Below the pieces are notes generated by a model. That model searched no databases. It was given only the letters and a program-made list of their open reading frames with translations, and was not told the DNA's origin. The position numbers and the translations under genes are program-made. Shown in pieces: positions 54,204-63,035 of a stretch of 64,000 bases of DNA (positions are counted from its first letter, which is position 1; each line of letters starts with the position of its first letter). The stretch is from Gammaproteobacteria bacterium (GTDB lineage: Bacteria; Pseudomonadota; Gammaproteobacteria; SZUA-152), in contig JAOUJW010000002.1 in assembly GCA_029882975.1 (NCBI GenBank), positions 186,001-250,000 of the forward strand, read 5' to 3'.

Positions 54204-55357
54204 TGCTGAAATTGCGCGACTCCGATTCCCTGGAAGACATTAGCGCATCAGTTGGGGAGACTGCCCCTGAAAGAATCGCTGAACCGGCTCACATGGATTT
54301 CTTGAAACTGGCGACCACCGACCCAAAACCGCCGGCGTTTGTCCTGAAACCTTGGATACCTAAAAACGCTACAACATTGTTTCCAGGACACGGGGGCGCC
54401 GGAAAATCGATGCTGGCCTTAACCATGGCCGTTTGCATTGCTCTTAATAGGCCTTTTTTTGATATACAGGTCGAGCGAAGATTCAAGGTGGCATTTTACT
54501 CTTGCGAGGACGACGTTGAAATCATTCACTGGCGATTGGTAAAAATCTGCAAGGATCTAGGGGCGGATATACAGGATCTAGCCAACTGGCTCTTTGTGTA
54601 TGACATGACATCCGTTGAAAATACCCTTTTCGTTGAAAGTTACAATCACGATGAATGCTTTACACCAAGATACGGATGGCTGGCCGAAAAAATCGAAGAA
54701 AACAGAATCGAAGTACTATTTGTAGATAATGCATCCGATGTCTTTGATGCCAATGAAATCCAGCGCAGCAAAGTCAGACGGTTTATACAATCACTAAACA
54801 ACCTAATCAGGCCGAACGATGGGGCAGTAATTTTGCTCGCTCACATCGATAAAGCTGCAGCGAAATCCAAAGACAATGTAGAGAGTTATTCCGGCTCCAC
54901 CGCCTGGCACAATAGTGTCCGATCCAGGCTATCGTTAACCGTTGAGAATGATTCGCTCACACTCGCTCACGCCAAATCAAATCACAGCAAAAAAGCCGAT
55001 CCGATTACATTGCGGTGGACGGAACACGGCACGCTCGAACTAGCGGAACCGGTTCCGCTTCGAGACAGAATCGGCAGTAACGAACAGCAAGCTGTAGTCC
55101 GGCTAATCGCGGAATTCGAATCCAGGGGTGAATGGATAGCACCGGCTCCAAATTCGCCTATTAACGCTTACAAGATGATCCAAGCGGAACCAAACTATCC
55201 AGGACTGAAGCGTAACGAACTCTACACCCTATTACGAGAGTTAGAGCGGCGTGAACTAATTACCAGAACAGAGTTTAAGGACTCGTATCGAAACAAGAAA
55301 CAAAGGTGGTCAGTTACTGAAAAGGGCCACGAATTCATAGGCGCGTTAAGTGCGTAG
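54203..55357 (+). CDS. RepA-like AAA ATPase with C-terminal winged helix
   Basis: The 384-residue protein has a RecA-type ATPase core: Walker A FPGHGGAGKSMLALTMA (about 70-80), Walker B EVLFVDNASD, and ILLAHIDKAAAK, typical of RepA/AAA_25 proteins of plasmids and phage islands. The last about 80 residues form a winged-helix region (NELYTLLRELERRELITRTEF). RepA-type proteins are hexameric helicases for element replication. Iteron-like repeats follow directly, supporting a replication module. Confidence 0.82.
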   Translation: MLKLRDSDSLEDISASVGETAPERIAEPAHMDFLKLATTDPKPPAFVLKPWIPKNATTLFPGHGGAGKSMLALTMAVCIALNRPFFDIQVERRFKVAFYSCEDDVEIIHWRLVKICKDLGADIQDLANWLFVYDMTSVENTLFVESYNHDECFTPRYGWLAEKIEENRIEVLFVDNASDVFDANEIQRSKVRRFIQSLNNLIRPNDGAVILLAHIDKAAAKSKDNVESYSGSTAWHNSVRSRLSLTVENDSLTLAHAKSNHSKKADPITLRWTEHGTLELAEPVPLRDRIGSNEQQAVVRLIAEFESRGEWIAPAPNSPINAYKMIQAEPNYPGLKRNELYTLLRELERRELITRTEFKDSYRNKKQRWSVTEKGHEFIGALSA

Positions 55358-55362
55358 AGTGA

Positions 55363-55519
55363 TTACTTTACGCATGCCAGTTTACTTTACGCAGGAGCAA
55401 CCCTGCGTTGCGTTATGTAAACGGGGGGGTATGGGGGGACACTCCGCGCGCACGTACTACCCAGAATTGACTAAATCCTGGACAAAACTATTGAACCGAC
55501 TAAGCCTTCACATAACGCA
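55363..55519. repeat. Iteron-like repeats, candidate replication origin
   Basis: The motif T-(T/C)-A-C-(T/A)-T-(T/A)-ACGCA occurs four times: TTACTTTACGCA at 55363-55374 and 55382-55393, inverted as TGCGTTATGTAA at 55409-55420, and TCACATAACGCA at 55508-55519. Copies two and three form a hairpin. G-runs lie just after (55423-55437). The position directly after the RepA-like gene supports an origin. Confidence 0.5.
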
Positions 55520-55528
55520 GGTAGCCAA

Positions 55529-55780
55529 GTGAAACACCCAGACCGCAAAGTCAAACGACTACTGAGCCAAGCCGCAGACCTGGACACTCAAGCCCGTGAA
55601 CTGCGAATCCAGGCAGGACAGATCCTGCATAAGCACGGACCACGACGCTGGAACCAAGTGGATCAGAGAGCCTATGGCATAAGCTCGGAGCATTACGCTA
55701 ATTTGTTGGTAGAGATGTATTTACGAACCCTGGCAGACAAAGCACGGCCAGCCATACCACCAAGGAAGCCGGCAGCATGA
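55529..55780 (+). CDS. Small hypothetical element protein
   Basis: The 83-residue protein is charged and helical (KVKRLLSQAADLDTQARELRIQAGQIL), starting with GTG after AGG. It overlaps the next gene by ATGA. No recognised family. Confidence 0.5.
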   Translation: MKHPDRKVKRLLSQAADLDTQARELRIQAGQILHKHGPRRWNQVDQRAYGISSEHYANLLVEMYLRTLADKARPAIPPRKPAA

Positions 55781-55962
55781 TGGTCCGGCACTGCAAACAA
55801 TTGGAGTCAATGCTTAAGCGGCAGCGTAAGGAGCTGGCTGAATTCCTAGATTATTCACTGAGCCTGGAACAACGCGCATTGCTACACCGTGCGATCATGT
55901 TTAACGTAAAACTAATGCGAGCAACGGAAGATGAGGCGAGAAAAGCGAAGCGTACCCCCTAG
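55777..55962 (+). CDS. Small hypothetical element protein
   Basis: The 61-residue helical, basic protein (QLESMLKRQRKELAEFLDYSLSLEQRALLHRAIMF) is translationally coupled to the preceding gene through ATGA. A CCCCCTAGGGGG palindrome follows its end. No function is recognised. Confidence 0.5.
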   Translation: MMVRHCKQLESMLKRQRKELAEFLDYSLSLEQRALLHRAIMFNVKLMRATEDEARKAKRTP

Positions 55963-56057
55963 GGGGGGTTAATCCCTGGAGACTGGAGGCTACTACCGTT
56001 AGTCCCCACTTGCTTTTACTCGACCTGCCCCGGATGAAATAAAAATTTGGAGTTACT

Positions 56058-56381
56058 ATGAGACCACCCAAACACCTACGCCCAAACACTAAAAAATGGT
56101 TCAGAAGTGTGCTCGAAGATTACATATTACAGGAGCATCACTACAAACTCTTAACATTGGCGGCAGAAGCATGGGATCGTTGCCAGGAAGCCAGAGAAGC
56201 CTTAGAAAAGCACGGATTAACGTACGAGGATCGCTTTGGCGCTCCCAAATCACGCCCTGAAGTTGCCATTGAGCGCGACTCACGTATTGCGTTTGCTCGC
56301 TTGGTCCGCGAATTGGATCTCGATTGCGGAACGCCGGCAGAGCTTGACCGGCCGCCGGCATTGCGATCAAACCGGAGGTAA
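56058..56381 (+). CDS. P27-type phage terminase small subunit-like protein
   Basis: The 107-residue protein matches the P27/TerS-like pattern: HLRPNTKKWFRSVLEDYILQEHHYKLLTLAAEAWDRCQEAREALEKHGLTYEDRFGAPKSRPEVAIERDSRIAFARLVRELDL. Such proteins recognise DNA for packaging. No large terminase follows within the window, so packaging may depend on a helper phage or on genes further right. The 56382-56904 gene follows by one base. Confidence 0.78.
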   Translation: MRPPKHLRPNTKKWFRSVLEDYILQEHHYKLLTLAAEAWDRCQEAREALEKHGLTYEDRFGAPKSRPEVAIERDSRIAFARLVRELDLDCGTPAELDRPPALRSNRR

Positions 56382-56382
56382 T

Positions 56383-56904
56383 ATGCCAGTAAAACGACGC
56401 ATTTCGAAACAAAAAAAGGGGGTTTCAGAGCTCGCCTGGGCGTTTATTAACGATGCCCCGCTCCCAAAGACCTACAACACTTTTGAATTGAGCGATTACG
56501 AACATGGCGGTACCCCCGAATTGGAAGCGCTGTGGCGCCAGCATAGCGAGACCAGTGTTAAGAACTGGGTTAAGCATTCCCCGGGAACTCGTCCCCGCTG
56601 TTGGTGGCGGTACGAGTCACCAGAACCAAGAAAACGCTTAGGTGGTATTGGGCGCCCGATGTTTTGGTGCGAGCGAAAATATCCACAAGGGTACTCGTTT
56701 GGGATACCTTGGCCGTGTTGGAGTTTCGAGCAGTTCAAACGCCTACCAGGCTATATCCCAATTGATCCGGAAAATCCGCCGGTATTCGAAAGCCAAGCGG
56801 CCTACCTTGAGCGGTTGGGTTTTCTTCTCCCTGGTGAAAAACGGCGCATCACTCAATCCATGCTCAAGCCCGTAGTTTTAAACGAAGCGTATTTCAAAGG
56901 CTAA
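56383..56904 (+). CDS. Hypothetical protein next to terminase small subunit
   Basis: The 173-residue protein starts at ATG 56383 with GGAGGTAAT before it. It is rich in aromatic residues and proline (WWRYESPEPRKRLGG, YSFGIPWPCWSFEQFKRLPGYIPIDPENPPVF). No domain is recognised. The strict position between TerS-like and further element genes suggests a packaging-related or phage-interference role, unproven. Confidence 0.55.
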   Translation: MPVKRRISKQKKGVSELAWAFINDAPLPKTYNTFELSDYEHGGTPELEALWRQHSETSVKNWVKHSPGTRPRCWWRYESPEPRKRLGGIGRPMFWCERKYPQGYSFGIPWPCWSFEQFKRLPGYIPIDPENPPVFESQAAYLERLGFLLPGEKRRITQSMLKPVVLNEAYFKG

Positions 56905-56906
56905 TT

Positions 56907-57563
56907 GTGTCCAGTTTGGTCAATATCAAAGCCGCCATAACTCGACTGGAACATGGCCAGGCGCTTACCGTAGATCAAACCGCAGCCGTGTTACCCTTAC
57001 TACAAAACGCTATCGCGGCCAACGACTGCCCCGTGTATCACCTACGCTCAATCGGTAATGGTTGGCTGATTGGCATTAATGGCCAACTGAAAACACTACA
57101 CACCCGCAAGAGCGGTTTTGATTACATTCACCACTTGATCAAACACGAATCAGTAACCGTGCAAGCCATAGAGCTGGTTACCAATGAAACCGGTCACTGT
57201 GAAGACTATTTGGACCAAGGTTTGTTTGATCGGGAGACTGCGCAACAAATCCAAGCTCGGTTGGAAACCATTGACGAGCAATTGAACCGTTACATGGCCG
57301 AGAGCCTACGCTACAAGCTGGAAGACGAGCGAGAACAGCTACTGTCCTACGTTAACAAAGCCACGTCAAAAAACGGAATACGACGGTTTTCACATTCCCG
57401 TGACAAAGCCCGACAAACAGTTCAGAAAAAAATAAAAGCCGCCATCGATGATATTCACTCACTAGCTCCCATAATGGCAGAGCACCTGAAGACTTGTATA
57501 TCCACCGGTTACGCCATTTGCTACACCCAAAACCCCGACAGTCCAGTTCGTTGGAAAATTTAA
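56907..57563 (+). CDS. Hypothetical element protein
   Basis: The 218-residue protein begins with GTG 2 bp after the previous stop. It is helical in its second half (IQARLETIDEQLNRYMAESLRYKLEDEREQLLSYV). No recognised domain or signal peptide. Downstream, a TCACC-CATT-GGTGA inverted repeat at 57651-57664 precedes the capsid gene and may be an operator. Confidence 0.5.
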   Translation: MSSLVNIKAAITRLEHGQALTVDQTAAVLPLLQNAIAANDCPVYHLRSIGNGWLIGINGQLKTLHTRKSGFDYIHHLIKHESVTVQAIELVTNETGHCEDYLDQGLFDRETAQQIQARLETIDEQLNRYMAESLRYKLEDEREQLLSYVNKATSKNGIRRFSHSRDKARQTVQKKIKAAIDDIHSLAPIMAEHLKTCISTGYAICYTQNPDSPVRWKI

Positions 57564-57697
57564 ACCCAGCCTCCTAAAACTTCACACAATCTTCACGCAT
57601 GTCATAGTAGATGCAATAAGCGGCCATCTGCGCTGATCGAATGACAGCGCTCACCCATTGGTGAACAGCTTAAATCGAAACCAAAGGAGCAAATGTA

Positions 57698-58906
57698 GTG
57701 AAAACCAAGATACGCAAGCTGAAGGTAAAGCGCCAAGCGTTGGAAAAGCAGGCTAAGACGATCATAGACCGGGCGGAAAAGTCAGGCCGAGACATTACCG
57801 ACACGGAAAACGAACAAATTAACAGCCTGGCGGACCAAATCGAAAGTCTTGGTGGTGAAATCAGTGTTTTGGAGCAGTACCTCAGCGTACAACCCGGCTT
57901 CAAGAACTACGGTCAATACCTTCAGGCTGTGTATCAAGCGTCGGGGCCCGGCGGAAACATCGACCACCGACTGATCAGCGCCGGGCCGGTAACCTACGGC
58001 AATGAAAGCACCGGCGCCGATTCGGCCTATGTGGTCCCGCCGGACTTCTCAAAAGAAATATTTCAGATTTCTCTCGGAGGTACAGCTTTACTCCCCTTGA
58101 CGGACAATACGGAAATCAAGGGTAACAGCATGGCATTTCCTGGGGATGAAACAACCCCTTGGGGTAGTGAGGGGGTTGTTGCGTATTGGGAGGACGAAGC
58201 CGACGAAGCCGTTCAAACCAAGCCATCACTCACACCATCTGTCCTGCGCATGAAAAAATTGATTGCATTGGTACCGGTTACCGATGAGCTACTGGCAGAC
58301 GCCGTTGCGCTAAGCCAATACCTGACACGGAGAACAGCAAGAGCCATACGCTGGAAAGTTAATGACGGAATTGTTAACGGCAATGGCGTAGGACGCATGA
58401 AGGGCGTCTCCACGCACCCCGCTTTAATCGTACAGGCCGCGGAAGGCGGACAGTCGGCGGACACTATACAAGCGGCCAACGTAGCCAAAATGTACGCCAG
58501 GATGCCAGAGGACAGCATAGAAAGCGCCGTTTGGTTGTTCAACAATACCGCCTTTCCCCAGCTGATGACCATGAGTGTGGGCAATTCCCCGATTTGGACA
58601 CCACCACAAAGCCGACAGGATCCGCCAGCCGGCCGCCTGATAGGACGCCCCTTGTACTTGTCTCAATCTTGCCAGCAATTGGGAGACCAGGGAGACAGCT
58701 ATTTTCTAGACCTTCAAAGTTATCGGACCATCACAAAGGCCGGCGGAATCGAGACCGCCACCAGCATGCACATGTGGTTTGATCGGGACATGAGCGCATT
58801 TCGCGCAGTATTTAGGATTGATGGCCAGCCATCCGTAAGCCAGACCATCACCGGTAACCAAGGCGACACCCTGAGCCCTTTTATCACATTAGCCGCACGC
58901 GCATAA
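57698..58906 (+). CDS. HK97-family major capsid protein
   Basis: The 402-residue protein has an N-terminal coiled-coil delta-like region (residues 1-55), then the HK97 fold with DSAYVVPPDFSKEIFQISLGGTALLPLTDNTEIKG, a region rich in A-R-A-I-R-W-K-V-N-D-G, and RIDGQPS...TLSPFITLAARA at the end. It builds the icosahedral shell. It starts with GTG after AAAGGAG. No prohead protease or portal gene lies upstream, so processing may be absent or come from a helper. Confidence 0.87.
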   Translation: MKTKIRKLKVKRQALEKQAKTIIDRAEKSGRDITDTENEQINSLADQIESLGGEISVLEQYLSVQPGFKNYGQYLQAVYQASGPGGNIDHRLISAGPVTYGNESTGADSAYVVPPDFSKEIFQISLGGTALLPLTDNTEIKGNSMAFPGDETTPWGSEGVVAYWEDEADEAVQTKPSLTPSVLRMKKLIALVPVTDELLADAVALSQYLTRRTARAIRWKVNDGIVNGNGVGRMKGVSTHPALIVQAAEGGQSADTIQAANVAKMYARMPEDSIESAVWLFNNTAFPQLMTMSVGNSPIWTPPQSRQDPPAGRLIGRPLYLSQSCQQLGDQGDSYFLDLQSYRTITKAGGIETATSMHMWFDRDMSAFRAVFRIDGQPSVSQTITGNQGDTLSPFITLAARA

Positions 58907-58915
58907 GGAACTGAC

Positions 58916-59503
58916 ATGGAAATAGCAAACACAGTATTGGACCAACTCAAAGAAAGCGACCTGGGAAAACAACTACAGTCGGATTACGAATCCAAGCGGA
59001 TAGAAAAACGCCGCCAGATTCAGATTGAAATAGACAAACAACAAAAGGAACACGTGGCCGATGGTGTACGTCTGAATGAAAAACGACGCCAAATTCAAAA
59101 ACGCATTGATGATGCTAAGCAGAAATTGCTTCAAATAGAACGAGAACGCCTACAAGTGGATTCCGAGTTGATGCAGCTAACCCGCTACGAACTAAAAGTA
59201 TCCCGCTTAAAAGCCGAACTGGCCAACTCTATCCCTCAAAGTGATAAGGAAAAACTGACTGCATTTATTTCCGACATGCGGGAACTGTCCGACAAAAACC
59301 GCCGGAGCTTTGCCACGGGCAGCCACACTGTAAAGACACTGGGCGGCCACAAGAAAAAGATTTACTCCAACGCTGAAGAGTGCGACGCAAGGGACGAAGC
59401 TATCAGGCATGCCATACGCCAAGCTGAGGAAGTTCGGTACAGCGTGGATACCGATATATCGGCATTCTTGGACAACCTCAGAGAATCGGTTCCAAAGCTT
59501 TAA
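58916..59503 (+). CDS. Coiled-coil element protein
   Basis: The 195-residue protein is nearly all charged coiled coil (residues 20-120) and has AAGGA before its ATG, 9 bp after the capsid stop. The location between capsid and tape-measure genes suggests a scaffold or structural role, but there is no sequence family to confirm it. Confidence 0.55.
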   Translation: MEIANTVLDQLKESDLGKQLQSDYESKRIEKRRQIQIEIDKQQKEHVADGVRLNEKRRQIQKRIDDAKQKLLQIERERLQVDSELMQLTRYELKVSRLKAELANSIPQSDKEKLTAFISDMRELSDKNRRSFATGSHTVKTLGGHKKKIYSNAEECDARDEAIRHAIRQAEEVRYSVDTDISAFLDNLRESVPKL

Positions 59504-59513
59504 GGAATAAGTC

Positions 59514-61523
59514 ATGTCGACCAAGGAAATCGGCTCCCTTGCAATCAACCTCCTGGCGAACACCGCAAAGTTCACCAAGGAAATGGAGCGGGCCAACAAA
59601 AAGTTGGACTCGTTCGGCGCGCAAGCTAAGAGCGCAGCGAAAATAGCAGCGGGAGCCTTTGCCGGTATCAGTGTGGCGAGAATGGCTGGCGACGTTATCA
59701 AAGCCGCCGACACCATGTCATTGCTCGAAAGCAAAATCCGCCTGGTCTCCAAATCCAACGAAGAAGCCGCAATAAGACAATCCGCCGTATTTGAAAGTGC
59801 TCAGCGTACCCGGTCAGAATACGAGGCTACTGTTACCCTGTATAGCCGTATGGCGCGCGCTACGGATACCCTGAACCTTTCCCAAGCCAAACAACTGCAG
59901 CTAACCGAAACGATCAATAAGGCCATTAAGGTTTCCGGCGCGACGAATACGGAAGCAGAGGCCGCAGTGACCCAGCTCTCACAAGGATTGGCAGCAGGCG
60001 CACTCAGGGGCGAGGAACTCAATAGCGTCATGGAGCAGACGCCCAGGTTAGCCCAAGCCATTGCTCAGGGTATGGGGCTCACTATCGGTCAACTGAGGGA
60101 GTATGGGAAGCAGGGCAAGTTAACGGCCGAAGCGGTTGTGAAAGCCCTAAGCTCTCAATCAGACGCAATTCAGCGCGAGTTTGAGAAAGTACCCGTTACG
60201 GTAGGCCAAGCTACCACTCAGCTTGAAAACAGTCTCCTGCGCTTATCCGGTAGCCTTAAACCCGTCAATGACTTGATAGCCTCATCCATTGCCGGTTGGG
60301 CTCGACTGATTGATAAAATCTCAGGGGCTCAGCCGGGTGAGGAAAGGTTTAACGAGCTATTTAAGAAGCGTCTGGAGTACACGGAGGCATTAACCAATGG
60401 CACCGGGCGATATTACACCCTGAACAAACGAACGCTGAAAGAGCGAATCGAGGCGATAGATGTTGAACTGAGGAAGCTGCAAGATACTCGAATTGAAACG
60501 GAAAAGCTTGCAGCAGTAGAAGCCCAGCGCGAATCGGCTCGCCCCCAGAAACCCAAAGAATTCTCCCGCAACGATGCAGAAAAGCAGCGCATAAAAGACT
60601 TGAGCGGCATTGAATCCCTAATCCTGAAAAACCAATCAGCCCAGGAAGCCGCGAACGATTCTCTGCTGCGATACAACGGACTATGGCAAGGCGGGCTAAT
60701 GTCCGTTGAGGCGTACACAGAGAAAGTTAGAGATGCGGCCCAGGCGTTTGATACATCAGGCGGTCAAAACAATCGACTGGCCGAGATAGAAAGCGAGATG
60801 GCTGGAGCGGAAGAAAGAATCCACCAAAGTTACGCAAACCGCGCCCAAATTATTGAGACCGCCTTACAGAATAAAGTAATTACTCAAGAGCGGTACAACA
60901 CCTTAATTGCTCAAAACGCAGCAAGGCACGAAGAAGAAATTACAGCAAAAGCAAACGCGGAAGCGGATAAGCGCGCAAAGTACGAGAACCGTATAGCTCG
61001 ATTAAAACTGCAGGTTGCCCAAAGTTACGCAGACGCCATCTACACAATCGGCCAAGAAGCAGGAGGCAAAACATTTAAATACGCTCAGCGAGTCAGTGCC
61101 GGTATCACCTTGATGAGCGCATGGCAAATGGCCGCAGGTGCCGCCGCCAATACACAGCTTGATTTCTGGGGTAGGGCTGCTGTTTATGCTTCCGCTTTGT
61201 CTATGGGTTTGAGGGCTGTTTCTCAGATCCGGTCTACTACTATTGGCGGAGGTGGCGGCGGCAGTGTCGGATCAGGCCCTACCTTTCCATCGGTTAATGA
61301 AAGAGTGACCAATCGCCATATTGAGAAACTAGAAGAACAACGAGCAATGCAGGGCTCGCAAGGCTCAGGAAAACAACTTACAGTGAATCTAAACATGAAC
61401 GGCAATTGGATTGCTAATCAAGACATGAAGGAATATTTTAAGGAAGTTTTCACGGATCTCGTGGACTCGGATCACATAAACATTACCGTATTAGGTGAAA
61501 AAGCACGGGTAACAACTGCGTGA
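59514..61523 (+). CDS. Phage tape-measure-like protein
   Basis: The 669-residue protein has a tape-measure N-terminal domain: AINLLANTAKFTKEMERANKKLDSFGAQAKSAAKIAAGAFAGISVARM and GALRGEELNSVMEQTPRLAQAIAQGMGLTIGQLREYGKQGKLTAEAVVKALSS. Long helices and hydrophobic patches follow, with a glycine run near residue 580. It sets tail length in siphophages and is threaded through the tail tube. No tail tube, chaperone or baseplate gene adjoins, which is odd for an intact prophage. Confidence 0.85.
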   Translation: MSTKEIGSLAINLLANTAKFTKEMERANKKLDSFGAQAKSAAKIAAGAFAGISVARMAGDVIKAADTMSLLESKIRLVSKSNEEAAIRQSAVFESAQRTRSEYEATVTLYSRMARATDTLNLSQAKQLQLTETINKAIKVSGATNTEAEAAVTQLSQGLAAGALRGEELNSVMEQTPRLAQAIAQGMGLTIGQLREYGKQGKLTAEAVVKALSSQSDAIQREFEKVPVTVGQATTQLENSLLRLSGSLKPVNDLIASSIAGWARLIDKISGAQPGEERFNELFKKRLEYTEALTNGTGRYYTLNKRTLKERIEAIDVELRKLQDTRIETEKLAAVEAQRESARPQKPKEFSRNDAEKQRIKDLSGIESLILKNQSAQEAANDSLLRYNGLWQGGLMSVEAYTEKVRDAAQAFDTSGGQNNRLAEIESEMAGAEERIHQSYANRAQIIETALQNKVITQERYNTLIAQNAARHEEEITAKANAEADKRAKYENRIARLKLQVAQSYADAIYTIGQEAGGKTFKYAQRVSAGITLMSAWQMAAGAAANTQLDFWGRAAVYASALSMGLRAVSQIRSTTIGGGGGGSVGSGPTFPSVNERVTNRHIEKLEEQRAMQGSQGSGKQLTVNLNMNGNWIANQDMKEYFKEVFTDLVDSDHINITVLGEKARVTTA

Positions 61524-61531
61524 GGTGACTA

Positions 61532-61873
61532 ATGACAATCGTACAATTCAAGACAGAATACGAGCAAATGAAAGACGGCATCAGGCAAACACTGCAGGAC
61601 ATGCTCAGCCCGTTGAGTCCGGATGTTTCAGGGAAAATACTTGATGACGCAATGATAACATTCGACAAGTTTTGCCCGTATATGACTCGATACAATCTTA
61701 ATGGTCCCGAAGGGTTGACTCAAGAACAATCGGACTCAGTGCAAAGCATGCTTCAAGGGTTCGCGGATGAAGTGCATCGATACTATTCAACGGAAATGAC
61801 AAAACTGCTCGCGCAAAACGTAAAACTAAAACTCCAAATTGAGCTGGATCGGCAAGTCGAGCCGGTCAAATAA
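61532..61873 (+). CDS. Hypothetical element protein downstream of tape measure
   Basis: The 113-residue acidic helical protein starts 8 bp after the tape-measure stop with AGGTGAC before its ATG. It has no recognised domain and ends before a long structured non-coding region. Confidence 0.55.
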   Translation: MTIVQFKTEYEQMKDGIRQTLQDMLSPLSPDVSGKILDDAMITFDKFCPYMTRYNLNGPEGLTQEQSDSVQSMLQGFADEVHRYYSTEMTKLLAQNVKLKLQIELDRQVEPVK

Positions 61874-61894
61874 CACACTCCCCCCGGTAATATT

Positions 61895-62087
61895 GCGCTT
61901 GACTCGTGGTGTGGGAGTGCTAGGATTGGTTTAGCTGGCTATATCCAGCCGGGATTAGACCTCCGCAATCAAAAAGGCGTAAGCGCCTAAAGTGACCTTT
62001 ACTGAAACAGTACGTCACCAGCGCTTTTTTTATGCCTGTTGTTTTTGGCGAGCTGTACAGGCCCCGAAAGGGGGCCGTTTCCTTTTT
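61895..62087 (+). ncRNA. Candidate C4-like antisense RNA
   Basis: This non-coding stretch ends at an intrinsic terminator and has several hairpins (GCTGG/CCAGC, AGGCG/CGCCT, ACTG/CAGT). TTAGACCT at 61955-61962 is complementary to AGGTCTAA at 62094-62101 in the leader of the next gene. C4 RNAs of P1/P4-like elements are processed from the same transcript and act by such pairing. Boundaries are approximate. The identification rests on layout, not on a covariance model. Confidence 0.35.
62060..62087 (+). terminator. Intrinsic terminator in the C4-like region
   Basis: GGCCCC-GAAA-GGGGGCC is followed by TTTCCTTTTT. It separates the structured RNA from the leader of the next gene. Confidence 0.75.
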
Positions 62088-62090
62088 GGC

Positions 62091-62172
62091 GGTAGGTCTA
62101 ACCTGTACGGCTTGCCACCTATTCGATTAGACCCGGATCGGTGGCTGTAACAATTCAAAAAGGAGACCTACC
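62091..62172 (+). promoter_or_regulatory. Leader that can hide the next gene's ribosome-binding site
   Basis: GGTAGGTCT (62091-62099) pairs perfectly with AGACCTACC (62164-62172), which lies directly in the initiation region before ATG 62175. A GCCACC/GGTGGC hairpin (62114-62145) lies between. Pairing of the upstream RNA to AGGTCTAA would free or alter this stem. Confidence 0.5.
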
Positions 62173-62174
62173 AC

Positions 62175-62678
62175 ATGAAAACCCAACCCAAACTATCCGA
62201 CTAAGCAAGTAAAGAAGACATCCTGAAACACAATTTAAGCGAGATTGAAGGCGCTTTCTGGGATGCTCACGCACAAACCGCCATGCTTAGAAAAGCCGTG
62301 GAAAACGAATCAGACGGCGCCTACGACGATGTTTTCCGCTGCCTTCGTGTCATCCAAACCGCTATACAAGAGAACACCGCGGCGCTTACTGAGGCTGTTG
62401 AAGACTACTTGCATGAGCGCAATCAAGAAATCGAGGAACAGGAGAAAAGCCGGCCGCCCTTTTGGGAACAAATGGAAGAATCCTTCGCCCCTGGCCGGTT
62501 AATGGTTAACTATACGCTGATGGCACTGCAAGGAAACCGCTTCGACCTGGATCGCCCTGAGGAACAATACCACGACATTGTGAATGAGGTTTACACAGAA
62601 GTATTGAAGCTTAGAGCAATGAACAAGGAGCAGTTGAGAAAGTACCGTGAAAGCCAATGGGTAGGAGGTGCAGCATGA
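62175..62678 (+). pseudogene. Element gene with an in-frame stop at codon 10
   Basis: An ATG at 62175 with a strong AAAGGAG site reads nine codons, then TAA at 62202-62204. The same frame stays open for 157 more residues to 62678. The segment between the stop and the next in-frame ATG (62283) is protein-like, with GAFWDAHAQTAMLRKAV resembling SLWDIWAHVSTLHKAA of the following gene. This suggests a nonsense mutation in one gene rather than an unrelated leader peptide. A 131-residue product from ATG 62283 remains possible. Confidence 0.65.
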
Positions 62679-62920
62679 GCGATACACCCTTTCAAATGAA
62701 TAGCGTTGACCAGTTAAAGCAAAAAGAACAGGCCATCCAGAGAGTATCCGATTCACTCTGGGATATCTGGGCCCATGTCTCCACGTTACACAAGGCCGCT
62801 TCTTACTGTGACGATACCGGGGAGCATTTTGAAACGACCGAGGTTGAACGGATATTGAAACGGCTCGAAAAAGAGCTGAGCGACAATGCCACGACATTGG
62901 CGGGTATCCGGTTTATATAA
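62675..62920 (+). CDS. Small element protein, paralogue of the preceding gene
   Basis: The 81-residue protein (SDSLWDIWAHVSTLHKAASYCDDTGEHFETTEVERILKRLEKELSDN) has its ATG overlapping the upstream stop (ATGA) with GGAGG before it. It resembles the preceding gene's product in the SLWD/HAxxxTLxKA region. It ends at an intrinsic terminator. No family is named. Confidence 0.65.
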   Translation: MSDTPFQMNSVDQLKQKEQAIQRVSDSLWDIWAHVSTLHKAASYCDDTGEHFETTEVERILKRLEKELSDNATTLAGIRFI

Positions 62921-62940
62921 ACCTGAGCAATCTGCTATCA

Positions 62941-62966
62941 GCCCCGGCTATGTGCCGGGGTTTTTG
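62941..62966 (+). terminator. Intrinsic terminator
   Basis: CCCCGGC-TATGT-GCCGGGG followed by TTTTT ends the small-gene pair. Confidence 0.85.
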
Positions 62967-63035
62967 TTAGCAATGGTTGATTAAAACACATTTCCCAAGT
63001 TATCCTCCGGGTTATCTAAACCGGAATCTTGACCT

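Noticed and set aside
55350-55532. 60-residue frame after the RepA-like gene
   Set aside because: It overlaps iteron-like repeats and G-runs and has no protein-like composition.
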